Shown: positions 13,987 through 22,914 of the stretch, piece by piece
How the letters are laid out: each line of letters opens with the position of its first letter
Position numbering within the stretch: the first letter of the stretch is position 1
From: Clostridia bacterium
Lineage (GTDB): Bacteria; Bacillota; Clostridia; Christensenellales; CAG-917
DNA length: 24,567 nucleotides
Assembly (NCBI GenBank): GCA_900763875.1
Contig: CAAFLX010000020.1
Location: forward strand, 1 to 24,567
Direction of reading: 5' to 3'
Position numbers and translations under genes: made by a program
The notes under the pieces: model-generated
What the model saw: only the letters and a program-made list of their open reading frames with translations
What the model was told of the DNA's origin: nothing
Databases searched by the model: none

Positions 13987-14874
13987 GTGGATATAAAAGA
14001 GTATATAAAAGCACAAATCGGGGTTGAGGGCGAGTGGAAAAACGCAAGCGATATATCCACTTTCAAAGGAGGCGGACAAGCGTTTGTATTCTATCCGCAA
14101 AGCACCGAAAAAGCAGTTGAACTGCTCGGTGTTTTGAGGAAAGAAAAGATTGCTTTTTCAATGCTCGGCAAAGGCTCGAACACGCTTGTTTTTGACGGAA
14201 ATTGTCACGGTGTTTTGGTGAGTTTTAGGTTGCTTAACAGCGTTCAAATAGTGGGCAAAACCGCCGTGTGCGAGGGCGGCGCAAGCATAAGAAAGATTGT
14301 CGAATCGGGGCGGAAACACAACCTTGGCGGACTTGAATTTTTGAGCGGTGTGCCACTATCGCTCGGCGGTGCAATCAAAATGAATGCAGGTGCGTTTTTG
14401 TCGCAAACAAGCGATTATGTGACAAAATTGCGCATATTAACTTTCGATTCTGCAAATTGCGACAAAATTCGCATTGAAGAAAAGCACGCTTGCGAGTGTG
14501 ATTTTGCGTATAGACAAGGCGCAAACGGCATCGTGCTCAAAGCGGAGCTTTCGCTTGATGACAAAACGCGCGAACAATCCATTTGCGAGGCGCAATCCTA
14601 TTTGGCAATCAGACGGCAAAAACAGCCTGCATTGCCTTCACTTGGAAGCGTGTTCAAAAACGGGGCGATTGCAAGCGGAAAATTGCTTGACGAGTGCAAT
14701 CTCAAAGGCGTTCGAGTCGGCGGTGCAAAAGTGTCCGAATTGCACGCAAATTTCATTGTCAACACGGGCGGCGCAACCGCCTCCGACTATTTGAATTTGG
14801 CGGCTTTTTGCAAAAATGAAGTGTATGAGCATACGGGAATTGTGCTTGAAGAGGAGTTTATACTTGTTGACTAA
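13987..14874 (+). CDS. murB: UDP-N-acetylenolpyruvoylglucosamine reductase
   Basis: 295 residues. MurB is the FAD enzyme that reduces UDP-GlcNAc-enolpyruvate with NADPH to UDP-MurNAc, the second committed step of peptidoglycan precursor synthesis in the cytoplasm. FAD-binding motifs are clear: GKGSN (61-65) and EFLSGVPLSLGGAIKMNAGAF around 117-137. The active-site LGSVFKN carries Ser221, the expected proton donor, and a conserved Glu lies in LEEEF near the end. The start is GTG 13987: an in-frame stop lies at 13978-13980, only two codons upstream, so no longer form is possible. The ribosome binding site is weak. The gene sits 23 nt after a terminator, so its promoter must lie within the A-tract region or transcription reads through. 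Confidence 0.95.
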   Translation: MDIKEYIKAQIGVEGEWKNASDISTFKGGGQAFVFYPQSTEKAVELLGVLRKEKIAFSMLGKGSNTLVFDGNCHGVLVSFRLLNSVQIVGKTAVCEGGASIRKIVESGRKHNLGGLEFLSGVPLSLGGAIKMNAGAFLSQTSDYVTKLRILTFDSANCDKIRIEEKHACECDFAYRQGANGIVLKAELSLDDKTREQSICEAQSYLAIRRQKQPALPSLGSVFKNGAIASGKLLDECNLKGVRVGGAKVSELHANFIVNTGGATASDYLNLAAFCKNEVYEHTGIVLEEEFILVD

Positions 14875-14934
14875 TTGCACGATGCCATCGCACTGCGTGC
14901 GGCTGGTTGCCTGCGAATCTTAAGTGTTTTGTTC

Positions 14935-15246
14935 TTCCTCTACAAGGGGTGGGTGGCGTGTACTATAAATTAGATTCACCCCCTCTTTCCCTAACGGGCT
15001 TTTCTCCCACCACTCAAATAGGGACAATACTCTACAATGTTATCCGTCGTTCGCGGGGGAGACAGTCGGCACTCGCATAGAAAGGGGCATTTCTCTCATT
15101 ATGCCACTTCGCCTGCGTGGCGGCTACGCAACAGAATGCCACGCATTCTCGTACAACTCGTCAAGCTCGGCGCTCAAATTCTCGCCGCCGTTGCGGCTCG
15201 CACTCAGAATAAGCACATTCCGTATATAAGTACGCTACGAATAAGT
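14935..15246 (-). repeat. Dispersed ~330-bp repeat, copy C (inverted)
   Basis: Read on the minus strand, this matches the copies at 21371-21710 and 24333-24567: it opens with TTATTCGTAGCGTACTTATA, runs through GCGAGCCGCAACGGCGGCGA, a hairpin at 15114-15121/15138-15145, and ends with CCCGTTAGGGAAAGAGGGGG and TTGTAGAGGA, also found at 21648-21709. By eye the core is about 75% identical to copy B. It fills most of the murB-PHP gap. The remainder (14875-14934 and 15247-15424) has no gene; a GCGTGC-TTT-GCACGC hairpin lies at 15263-15277. Confidence 0.75.
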
Positions 15247-15424
15247 GTGCGTTTATCCGCTTGCGTGCTTTGCACGCTAAACACCAAGCAAGCACTCGCA
15301 CGGAATTGCGGTTTGAGTTTTTGTCCATCTTATTTTGAGAGTGAAGAGTGGTTGCGCGGTTAGTGATTGCGAGAACAAGTGCGGTCAGTGCCAACCGCCA
15401 CTGGGTTTGAGTTTCTATTTAGGG

Positions 15425-15647
15425 GATTCCCACGTCGCTTTGCTCCTCTGAATGACATTTGAGGCGGTTGTCATAACCGCAACGCCGTTTGAGCAATGCT
15501 CGGCGTTCGCTTGCTCGCCGCCTTGCGGCTCGTGTTCCGTCTTTTAAGTTGCAGATACCGTTAATAAGAACGCTACGAATAAGTGTTCGTTCGGGTGTGG
15601 GTGTCCAGCTCGTGTCATTTTTAGGGAACGAAGTGAGCGTGGGAATC
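15425..15647. mobile_element. MITE-like 223-bp element with terminal inverted repeats
   Basis: The ends, GATTCCCACG...AATGACA (15425-15457) and TGTCATT...GTGGGAATC (15613-15647), are imperfect inverted repeats of about 34 bp. The interior (about 15495-15583) holds an inverted partial copy of the dispersed repeat: on the minus strand CGTAGCGTTCTTATTAACGG, then GACGGAACACGAGCCGCAAG. No transposase is encoded, so any mobility would need an enzyme from elsewhere. Target-site duplications were not evident. Confidence 0.5.
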
Positions 15648-15686
15648 TAGCCGTAAGGTTAAGGGGAAAATGTTTTTGCAAATCTA

Positions 15687-15715
15687 TTGATAAATAAATT
15701 TTATTATAGTATAAT
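15687..15715 (+). promoter_or_regulatory. Sigma-A promoter of the PHP-whiA-dnaE group
   Basis: TTGATA (15687-15692), 17-bp spacer, TATAAT (15710-15715), about 50 bp before the PHP gene. It lies just after the intergenic repeats and is the only clear promoter before whiA. Confidence 0.8.
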
Positions 15716-15763
15716 GCAAATTAAGTTTGCGCATGGGCGAGAGCGTGTGCGCACGAGGTGGTT

Positions 15764-16540
15764 ATGGAAATTTACGGCGACTATCACACTCACACTTTTG
15801 CAAGCGACGGGCGGTGCTCGATTTTTGCGCGCGCAAAGAGGGCGGACGAGCTTGGGCTTGAGGAATTTGCCGTGAGCGACCATAGTTTTGGCAGCACGAT
15901 ATTTCACATGACAAAGTGCAAGTGGGCAAGGCAGAAGCGGCAGATTGCAAGCCTAAAATGCAAGGCGAGGGTTTTGCACGGCATAGAGGCGAATCTCGTC
16001 GGCGAGCAAGGGGATTGCGACGTGCCGAGCGATGTGATACGTGATTGCGATTTGCTGATTGTCGGCTTTCACAGATTCATCGGATTTTGCGGCGAGAAGC
16101 GCGGCGGATACTCTCGAAAATGGCTGTTTGAAAACGGTTTTTGCTCGAAGTCAAAGCGAGAGAAACTTGTCAAAGTCAACACTAGGGCGTATCTTGCCGT
16201 TATGGACAAATTCCCCGTGGACGTAATTGCGCATCTCAATCACCGCGCTCTTGTGGACGTAAAGGCGGTGTGCTTAAAGGCGAAAGAGAAAAACGTGTAT
16301 ATAGAACTGAACGAAAAACATCTCGACCAACTTGCGCCATATGCAAAGGATTTGGTGGAAAGCGGCGTGAATTTCATTGTCGGCACTGACGCTCACGACG
16401 TGAAAAAGACGGGAAAATTTGACAAGACGATTGCATTCTTGCTCGAACATAACATACCGCTTGAGAGAGTGTTCGGCATAAATTCAAACAAGCCGACGTT
16501 CAAAGACAAAACAGATTGGAAAGAGGGAAAAAGAGGATAA
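15764..16540 (+). CDS. PHP-domain phosphoesterase
   Basis: 258 residues from ATG 15764. GAGGTGG upstream overlaps an alternative GTG at 15758, which is why I prefer the ATG. The PHP metal-binding motifs are complete: DYHTHTFASDG (His8, His10), VSDHS (Asp39, His40), GIEAN (Glu75), GFHR (His103), AHLNH (His157, His160) and GTDAH (Asp209, His211). PHP enzymes hydrolyse phosphate esters using a trinuclear metal site; the stand-alone clostridial type is related to histidinol phosphatase and YcdX, and its substrate is not known from sequence. It is 3 nt from whiA, so they are co-transcribed. In many Clostridia a PHP gene stands in this neighbourhood with rapZ and yvcK, which are absent here. Confidence 0.9.
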   Translation: MEIYGDYHTHTFASDGRCSIFARAKRADELGLEEFAVSDHSFGSTIFHMTKCKWARQKRQIASLKCKARVLHGIEANLVGEQGDCDVPSDVIRDCDLLIVGFHRFIGFCGEKRGGYSRKWLFENGFCSKSKREKLVKVNTRAYLAVMDKFPVDVIAHLNHRALVDVKAVCLKAKEKNVYIELNEKHLDQLAPYAKDLVESGVNFIVGTDAHDVKKTGKFDKTIAFLLEHNIPLERVFGINSNKPTFKDKTDWKEGKRG

Positions 16541-16543
16541 AAT

Positions 16544-17485
16544 ATGACGTTTAAGGACAGCGCACGCAGAGAATTGCTTGACGTATTGCCCAAAACTCGC
16601 GAGGAAATCACGGCGTTTTTGAGCGCGCTCGCAAAGGCGTGCGGCAGAATAGAAATTGCAAAAAAGCGGAGCAATCTTTGCTTTTCGCTTGCCGACTACG
16701 ACGAGGGTTTGAGGGTTGTGGAACTGCTCAAAACCCTATATCCTGCCGATTTTGAATTGTCGCTTGACAAGACGAAAACGGGAGCGGAGGCTTGCACGGT
16801 GCAAGTGCCGAGCGGTTTTTCAAAGCAAGCGTTGCAAGACTTTGGGCTGATGACAATCAATGCCGACGAGTTTTTGAGTTTTGTTGAGGGCATACCTCAA
16901 GATTTGGTTGCCACGACCGCTTGCAAGGTTGCCTATTTCAAGGGGCTGTTTCTAGGCTGCGGAAGCGTGTACGTGCCATCGACCTCTGCGCAAGAGGAAA
17001 AGAGGGACGGCTATCACTTCGAGTTGCAGCTTGACGACGATCTGTTTGCCGACGACGTTATGGAGCTTTTGAGCGATTTGCGTATTAACACGCGCATGAG
17101 CGACAGAGGCGAGCATAAACTTGTCTACGTCAAGGACAAGGACGAGATTGTCAAAGTGCTTGCAACTCTTGACCTTGGCGATTGCGTGCTGAAACTTCAA
17201 TCGATAATAGACGAGAGAGAGATGACCAACAGCCTAAATCGCGTGATAATCTGCGAAACGGCAAACCTTGACAAGACTTTCACCGCGGCAAGCAAACATC
17301 TTCTTGCCATAGGCGAACTCAAAAACAAGGATATGTTCGACTCGCTCCCCCCTCAACTCAAGCAGACCGCCGACGCACGTGCGGAGCACCCCGAAGCATC
17401 CCTCAACGAGCTTGCCGAGATATTGGGCGTGAGCAAGAGTTGTTTGAATCATAGATTGCGCAAGATTGTTGAATTATCACAATAA
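16544..17485 (+). CDS. whiA: WhiA sporulation/division regulator
   Basis: 313 residues, usual WhiA length. The N-terminus begins TFKDSARRELL and carries a degenerate LAGLIDADG homing-endonuclease fold (AYFKGLFLGCGSVYVPS around 130-146), and the C-terminus has the helix-turn-helix (LNELAEILGVSKSCLNHRLRKI). WhiA is a DNA-binding protein; in Streptomyces it drives sporulation septation, and in Bacillus it affects division and chromosome segregation. The nuclease catalytic residues are lost in the whole family, so absence here is normal. ATG 16544 follows GAGG in the end of the PHP gene by a few bases. dnaE follows after 48 nt, so PHP-whiA-dnaE probably form one operon. Confidence 0.95.
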   Translation: MTFKDSARRELLDVLPKTREEITAFLSALAKACGRIEIAKKRSNLCFSLADYDEGLRVVELLKTLYPADFELSLDKTKTGAEACTVQVPSGFSKQALQDFGLMTINADEFLSFVEGIPQDLVATTACKVAYFKGLFLGCGSVYVPSTSAQEEKRDGYHFELQLDDDLFADDVMELLSDLRINTRMSDRGEHKLVYVKDKDEIVKVLATLDLGDCVLKLQSIIDEREMTNSLNRVIICETANLDKTFTAASKHLLAIGELKNKDMFDSLPPQLKQTADARAEHPEASLNELAEILGVSKSCLNHRLRKIVELSQ

Positions 17486-17533
17486 AACGACAGCTCGTAG
17501 GAGCGGACTCAACAAAGGATAGAAAGGATATAT

Positions 17534-20500
17534 ATGACCGATTTTGTACATCTTCATTTGCATACGGAATACAGTTTGCTGGACGGAGCGGTGCGGCTTT
17601 TGCAGGTTGCGCCCGACCCCGACAACCCTCAAAAAACCATAAAGAAGCACCCGCTTTGCGACGCGCTCAAGGCTAGGGGGATGGACGCGGTGGCAATCAC
17701 CGACCACGGCAATATGTACGGCGTGCATACGTTTGTGTCCGTGTGTAGAGCGGACGGAATCAAGCCCATAATCGGGCAGGAGTTTTACGTTGCCGAAGAT
17801 ATGTACACAAAGACGGCGGACGTTTTGAAACAACGCTATCACCTTGTGTTGCTTGCAAAGAATATGACGGGTTACAAAAACCTTATGAAACTGTCCTCGA
17901 TGGCGTTTGTGGACGGTTTTTATATGAAACCGCGCATAGACTTAAAGCATCTCAAAGAGCATAGCGAGGGGCTTATTTGCCTGTCGGCGTGTCTTGCGGG
18001 GCAAGTGCCGCATCTTCTTTTGCAGGGCAAGTATCAAGAGGCAAAAGCGGTTGCAATCGAGATGAGGGATATGTTTGCTCCCGGCGATTTTTACATCGAG
18101 CTTCAAGACCATCACTTGCCCGAGGACAAAATCGTGATGAATCCCCTTTGCCAAATCGCAAGGGAAATCGGCGTAAAAGTGGTTGCCACCAACGACGTTC
18201 ACTACATCGAAAAGGAAGAGGCGGACATACAGGACACAATGATGTGCATCACGCTCGGCTGCAAAAAGAGCGAGATGAACGGCGCAAGATTTGACGTTGA
18301 CGAGTTCTATCTCAAATCGGGCGACGAAATGGCGCAACTGTTCAGTTGGTGTCCCGAGGCAATCGAGACGACAAGAGAGATTGCAGACAAGGTGGAAGAC
18401 TATTTTGTGACCAAACACGGCTCGATCATTCCGAAATACACCAACGAGGAAATGGGCGAGCGCGACGAGGCGCAATATCTGCGCGACCTTGCCTACGAGG
18501 GTGTAAAGAGAAAGTACGGCTACATAAACGACGAGATAACCACGAGGCTCGAATACGAACTCGGCGTTATCCACAAGTGCGGCTTTGACGGCTACTTTCT
18601 CATTGTTTGGGACTATGTGCATGCGGCGCAACAAATGGGAATCCCCGTCGGCCCGGGGCGTGGCAGCGGCTGCGGCTCAATCGTTGCATACGGCATCGGC
18701 ATCACCGACATCGACCCCCTCAAATATCAACTTCTTTTTGAAAGGTTTTTGAGCGAGGAGCGCGTTTCGATGCCCGACTTCGACGTGGACTTCTGCTTTG
18801 TCAGACGACAAGAAATCATAGATTATTGCATCAAAAAGTACGGCAAAGACAACGTTTCGCAAATTATCGCATATTCGACGATGACTGCAAAGGCAGTCGT
18901 AAAGGACGTTGCGCGCGTTTTGGACGTGCCGTACAACGAGGCGGCAAACTGGGTCAAAGAAATCCCCGCAATGGGCAAGCCGCTCCTTGCGCAAGTGCTG
19001 ACAGAGGGCAGTGAATTTTTCAGCGAGGACTTCAAAAAGATATACGACAACAACCCGACCGCACGAAACGTCATAGACGTTGCAATGAAAATCGAGGGTA
19101 TGCCGAGGCAGACCTCGATGCACGCCGCCGGCGTTGTTATTTGCGCAGACCCCATTGTCGAGCATTGCGCGCTGTCGCGAAACGGCGATATCGTCACCAC
19201 TCAATTCGACAAGGTTATCGTCGAGGAGTTGGGGCTTCTCAAAATGGACTTTTTGGGGCTTAAAACCCTCACCGACATCGACGAGGCTCTCAAACTCATA
19301 AAAGAGGACAAGGGGATAGACCTCGACTTCCACGAGATAGGCTATGACGACCACAAGGTGTACGAACTCATCTCGTCGGGCGATTGCGAGGCGGTGTTCC
19401 AGCTTGAAAGCGGCGGCATGAAAAAGTTTATGGCGCAACTTCAACCCGACAATCTCGAAGACGTTGTGGCAGGCATATCGATGTACCGTCCCGGCCCTAT
19501 GCAATTTATCGACCTGTTTTTGGAGGGCAAACGCAATCCGCAAAACGTGCAGTACGCGCACCCGCTCCTCAAAGAGATTTTGGAAAACACATACGGCTGT
19601 ATCGTCTATCAAGAGCAGGTTATGCAAATCGCGCAAAAGATTGCGGGATTCAGTTTCGGCGGCGCGGACATCATGAGGCGTGCTATCGCCAAAAAGAAAC
19701 TTTCGGTTTTGGAGCAACAACGCGACATCTTCTTGCACGGCGGCAAACTCGATGGCGACAAGACGGGCAAATACGTCCCCGGCGCAGTCGCAAACGGCGT
19801 GAGCGAGGAGATTGCAAACCACCTTTTCGACCAAATCTTGAAGTTTGCAAGCTATGCTTTCAACAAGTCGCACGCGGCGGCATACACGTTCTTGACCTAT
19901 CAAACGGCATACTTGAAGTGCTATTATCCAACCCACTTCATTGTGGCTGTGGTCAACAACCGCATCACCAATGCCGACGAGGTCAAGCACTATATGAACT
20001 ATCTGCGCCGCACGGGCGTAAAGACTCTTTCTCCCGACATCAATCGCTCGCAAAAGAACTTCTCAATCGAGGGTGAAAACGTCAGATACGGGCTTATGGG
20101 CATCAAAAACGTGGGCGAGCAGGCAATGGAATACGTGCTCACCGAGCGCAAGCAAAACGGCGCGTTCAAGGATATTCGCGACTTCCTCGACCGTTGCGCC
20201 GGACAGGTGAACAAGCGTATGATCGAAAGCCTCATCAAGGGCGGCGCAATGGATAGCTTCGGCAAAACAAGAGCAACCCTTATGGCGTCCTACGAGCGCA
20301 TTATGGACACCGTCCTTTCCGACAAAAAGAACAAACTTTCGGGGCAAATGTCACTCTTTGACGAGCTTATCGAGGACGAGGAAATCAAGTATAACGAAAC
20401 CGAGGAATACCCCAAAGCCGACTTGCTCAAATACGAAAAAGAAGTGCTTGGAATGTACCTTTCGGGACACCCCTTGGACGACTACAACGACGATAGGCAC

Positions 20501-21109
20501 GAGTTTGACTTCGACACGAGCATGCTCTTTGTCGAGGAGGCGGACGAGGACGGAAACGTCGGTATGGTCGTTGACAAAAACCTCGAAAACAAGCAGGTCA
20601 AGTTTGGCTGTATCGTGTCCTCTTTCGAGAAGAAAGTCACCGCAAAACAACAAAAATTCGCCGTGGGCAGGCTCGAAGATAGGTCGGGTTCGATTGCGTT
20701 TTCGATGTATCCGCGCGCTTTTGAAAAGTACGGCGATTTGCTCCTTGCCGACGCACCTCTCAAAGTGTTTGGCAAAATCGACTTGCGCGACGAGAGCGAG
20801 GCAAAAGTGTCCGTCGAAAAAGTCGAGCTTTGGCAAAACGAAAAGGCGCAAACCATTCAAGCCGAGCCTATGCGCAAAAGCAAAGGCATACTCTACGTGC
20901 ATGTGTTCAGCAACGTTGAAAAGGATATCGTTTCCGACGTCTTGGCAATGCACCCCGGCAATACGCCTTGCCAAGCGCAAATCACTCAACCCAACGGCAA
21001 ATCCAAACTTATGGAGTTTTCTCAACACGTTGAAATATGCCCCGACCTTATGTCGAGGCTTGAAGATGTGTTGGGGGCGAGCAGGGTGAAGTACGTTGAA
21101 CGCAAGTGA
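17534..21109 (+). CDS. dnaE: DNA polymerase III alpha subunit
   Basis: 1191 residues, normal for DnaE. Domains in order: PHP domain with its metal motif (HLHLHTEYSLLDGA; ITDHGNMYGV), palm and C-family polymerase core (VGPGRGSGCGSIVAYGIGIT; MPDFDVDF with catalytic Asp417 and Asp419; KMDFLGLKTLT with third Asp572), a tandem helix-hairpin-helix region (KRMIESLIKGGAMDSFG) and an OB-fold (VKFGCIVSSF to SIAFSMYPRAFEKY). It copies DNA at the replication fork; in Bacillota with PolC it mainly extends primers on the lagging strand. AAAGGA precedes ATG 17534. No intrinsic terminator follows; the tandem hairpin units from 21122 are the first structured sequence after the stop. Confidence 0.97.
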   Translation: MTDFVHLHLHTEYSLLDGAVRLLQVAPDPDNPQKTIKKHPLCDALKARGMDAVAITDHGNMYGVHTFVSVCRADGIKPIIGQEFYVAEDMYTKTADVLKQRYHLVLLAKNMTGYKNLMKLSSMAFVDGFYMKPRIDLKHLKEHSEGLICLSACLAGQVPHLLLQGKYQEAKAVAIEMRDMFAPGDFYIELQDHHLPEDKIVMNPLCQIAREIGVKVVATNDVHYIEKEEADIQDTMMCITLGCKKSEMNGARFDVDEFYLKSGDEMAQLFSWCPEAIETTREIADKVEDYFVTKHGSIIPKYTNEEMGERDEAQYLRDLAYEGVKRKYGYINDEITTRLEYELGVIHKCGFDGYFLIVWDYVHAAQQMGIPVGPGRGSGCGSIVAYGIGITDIDPLKYQLLFERFLSEERVSMPDFDVDFCFVRRQEIIDYCIKKYGKDNVSQIIAYSTMTAKAVVKDVARVLDVPYNEAANWVKEIPAMGKPLLAQVLTEGSEFFSEDFKKIYDNNPTARNVIDVAMKIEGMPRQTSMHAAGVVICADPIVEHCALSRNGDIVTTQFDKVIVEELGLLKMDFLGLKTLTDIDEALKLIKEDKGIDLDFHEIGYDDHKVYELISSGDCEAVFQLESGGMKKFMAQLQPDNLEDVVAGISMYRPGPMQFIDLFLEGKRNPQNVQYAHPLLKEILENTYGCIVYQEQVMQIAQKIAGFSFGGADIMRRAIAKKKLSVLEQQRDIFLHGGKLDGDKTGKYVPGAVANGVSEEIANHLFDQILKFASYAFNKSHAAAYTFLTYQTAYLKCYYPTHFIVAVVNNRITNADEVKHYMNYLRRTGVKTLSPDINRSQKNFSIEGENVRYGLMGIKNVGEQAMEYVLTERKQNGAFKDIRDFLDRCAGQVNKRMIESLIKGGAMDSFGKTRATLMASYERIMDTVLSDKKNKLSGQMSLFDELIEDEEIKYNETEEYPKADLLKYEKEVLGMYLSGHPLDDYNDDRHEFDFDTSMLFVEEADEDGNVGMVVDKNLENKQVKFGCIVSSFEKKVTAKQQKFAVGRLEDRSGSIAFSMYPRAFEKYGDLLLADAPLKVFGKIDLRDESEAKVSVEKVELWQNEKAQTIQAEPMRKSKGILYVHVFSNVEKDIVSDVLAMHPGNTPCQAQITQPNGKSKLMEFSQHVEICPDLMSRLEDVLGASRVKYVERK

Positions 21110-21121
21110 TTTCGCACCGCT

Positions 21122-21324
21122 ATTGAGCGAATAACTTCGTCAGGCGCGACTGCTCAAACAGTCACGTACGCCAAGTACGCTCCTGTCTGTTCAGTCGCAG
21201 CCTTCCTTGTTCTTCATCTCAATTGAGCGAATAACTTCGTCAGCGGCATTTGTTCGTCAACTCATGTACGCTTTGTACATTAGGGTTGCCGCCCAAACAC
21301 CGCTTCCTTGTTCTTCATCTCAAT
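21122..21324 (+). repeat. Two tandem ~101-bp hairpin units
   Basis: Both units open with ATTGAGCGAATAACTTCGTCA (21122 and 21222, first 20 bases identical) and close with TTCCTTGTTCTTCATCTCAA. Their middles differ in sequence, yet each is largely self-complementary: unit 1 pairs GCGACTG with CAGTCGC around GTACGCCAAGTAC; unit 2 pairs GCGGCA with TGCCGC around ATGTAC-GCTTT-GTACAT. Conserved ends with diverged but still pairing interiors suggest selection for structure. They lie right after dnaE and may shape its 3' end. Confidence 0.7.
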
Positions 21325-21370
21325 ATCGGCGCGAAATAGTATGTTGCGATATACTGCCTGCCCACTTTGG

Positions 21371-21710
21371 AGCGCACTTATTAACGGAATGTGTCTATTC
21401 GGAACACGAGCCGCAAGGCGGCGAGAAAAGCGAACGCCGAACTTGACGGATAGTACAAGCGACTGCGCCATTCTGTTGCGAAGCCGGCGCACAAAGCGCA
21501 GTGACATAACAAGGGAACGATACTTATCTATGTGAGTGCTGAGTGTGTCCCCACGCGGAGCGGACGCCGTGGGTTCCCTTTCAAGGGGGAACGGCGGTGG
21601 GGGAAACACGTGAGGAAGGGGGACATAGCATTTAGAGTACACGCCGCCCGTTAGGGAAAGAGGGGGTGCATCTAATTTAGAGTACACCCCGTCCAACTCT
21701 TGTAGAGGAC
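21371..21710 (+). repeat. Dispersed ~330-bp repeat, copy A
   Basis: Nearly identical (about 95% by eye over ~145 bp from 21401) to the copy at 24375 onward, and related to the inverted copy at 14935-15246. It contains a TGCGCC/GGCGCA stem (21464-21469, 21486-21491) around loop ATTCTGTTGCGAAGCC, and ends with CCGTTAGGGAAAGAGGGGG and TTGTAGAGGA. Short open frames across it are mostly out of step between copies and look non-coding. The remainder of the dnaE-pfk gap, 21711-21783, is AT-rich and holds only the ribosome binding site of the next gene. Confidence 0.8.
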
Positions 21711-21783
21711 GAATCTACACTCATTCGGAGTGCGCTAAACCTAGAAAATAAAAAATTTAATATATTGCAAATGAGGTAATCTT

Positions 21784-22770
21784 ATGGCAAAAAACAGTTC
21801 TAAAATCAAAAAATTTGCAGTGCTTACAAGCGGCGGTGACGCCAGCGGTATGAATGCGTGCGTGCGCGCTTGCGTTAGATACGGTCTAAACCAAGGCTTT
21901 GAAGTGTTTGGCATTACGCACGGCTACAAAGGTCTTGTCAACGACGAAATCTTCCCGATGGAATATTCGAGCGTGTCAAACTGCGTGCATGCGGGCGGCA
22001 CTATCTTGCGCTCGTCAAGATGCCCCGAGTTCGAGGACGTCGAGGTCATGAAAAAGGCGGTTGACAACTTGCTCGACAAGGGCATCGAAAACCTTATCGT
22101 CATTGGCGGAAACGGTTCGTTTATGGGCGTTGAAGCGATACACGAAAACACAAAACTCAACGTCATCGGCATTCCCGGCACAATCGACAACGATATGGGT
22201 TACACTGATTCGACAATCGGTTTCGACACGGCGTGCAATACGGTTGTGGACGCAATTTTGAAACTTCGCGACACCATCACTTCCCACGATAGAATCATGA
22301 TTTTGGAAGTTATGGGCAGAGAGTGCGGCAACATTGCCCTCAACAGCGCGGTGGCAGGCGGCGCAGAGTACGTCATCGTGCCCGAAGTCCCCACCGACGT
22401 GGACGAGGTTGCGGCAACGATCAAGGACGGCTTTGACAGAGGCAAATCTTCGGCAATTATCGTGCTTGCAGAGGGCAAAACCGAGCTTACCGACGAGCTT
22501 ACTCAAAAAATCAGCGACGCAACGGGCAGACGCGTCAACCATATGGCTCTCAAATGGATGCAAAGAGGCGGCAACCCCACCGTTGACGACAGAGTTTTGG
22601 CGGCAAAAATGGCGTGCAGAGCGGTTGAGCTTCTCGAATGTGGTCAAAGCGGCAGAGTCATCGGCATAAAGGGCGGCGAAATCTTTGACACTACCGTGCT
22701 CGAAGCTCTCGCTTGCAAGAAAGGTTTTGACGAAAAGCTGTACGAAATTGCGCAAATCATATCGAGATAA
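21784..22770 (+). CDS. ATP-type 6-phosphofructokinase with altered substrate-pocket residues
   Basis: 328 residues aligning end to end with E. coli PfkA. Conserved: VLTSGGDASGMNA, PGTIDND (catalytic Asp), EVMGRECG, QRGG and the R in SHDRI. Gly111, where PPi enzymes have Asp, supports ATP as donor. Three usually conserved positions differ: Asp103 of E. coli is Asn110 (GGNGS), Arg243 is Asn252, and His249 is Trp258; the last two bind the 6-phosphate of fructose 6-phosphate. It could therefore be a PFK-fold kinase with changed substrate or low activity. GAGG at 21773 precedes ATG 21784. In Clostridia the PfkA gene normally follows dnaE, so position supports pfkA; the residues make me withhold the symbol. 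The PPi-dependent enzyme next door could carry the glycolytic flux. Confidence 0.9.
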   Translation: MAKNSSKIKKFAVLTSGGDASGMNACVRACVRYGLNQGFEVFGITHGYKGLVNDEIFPMEYSSVSNCVHAGGTILRSSRCPEFEDVEVMKKAVDNLLDKGIENLIVIGGNGSFMGVEAIHENTKLNVIGIPGTIDNDMGYTDSTIGFDTACNTVVDAILKLRDTITSHDRIMILEVMGRECGNIALNSAVAGGAEYVIVPEVPTDVDEVAATIKDGFDRGKSSAIIVLAEGKTELTDELTQKISDATGRRVNHMALKWMQRGGNPTVDDRVLAAKMACRAVELLECGQSGRVIGIKGGEIFDTTVLEALACKKGFDEKLYEIAQIISR

Positions 22771-22914
22771 CTCTCAAATGCGCGCAAAACAAGCCAAGGC
22801 GTATCAAAAAGTTGGCAATGCACGTCGAATAAAAGACGGCAAAGTTCAAGCAAAAAACGCTTTGAGCGCATAACAAATCAGTCGGTGTTGTGAACGATTG
22901 AATTGAAAAACAAA

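Noticed and set aside
15037..15394. Open frames on both strands inside the dispersed repeat, with similar C-terminal translations in other copies
   Set aside because: Similarity comes from the repeated DNA itself; frames start and stop at different places among copies and lack ribosome binding sites.
14875..15757. Possible CRISPR array or rRNA fragment in the long gap
   Set aside because: No regularly spaced direct repeats with unique spacers and no rRNA signature; the repeats present are dispersed or inverted.
18677..20053. 458-codon minus-strand frame opposite dnaE
   Set aside because: Shadow of dnaE, whose catalytic motifs are intact; the antisense product shows no domain.
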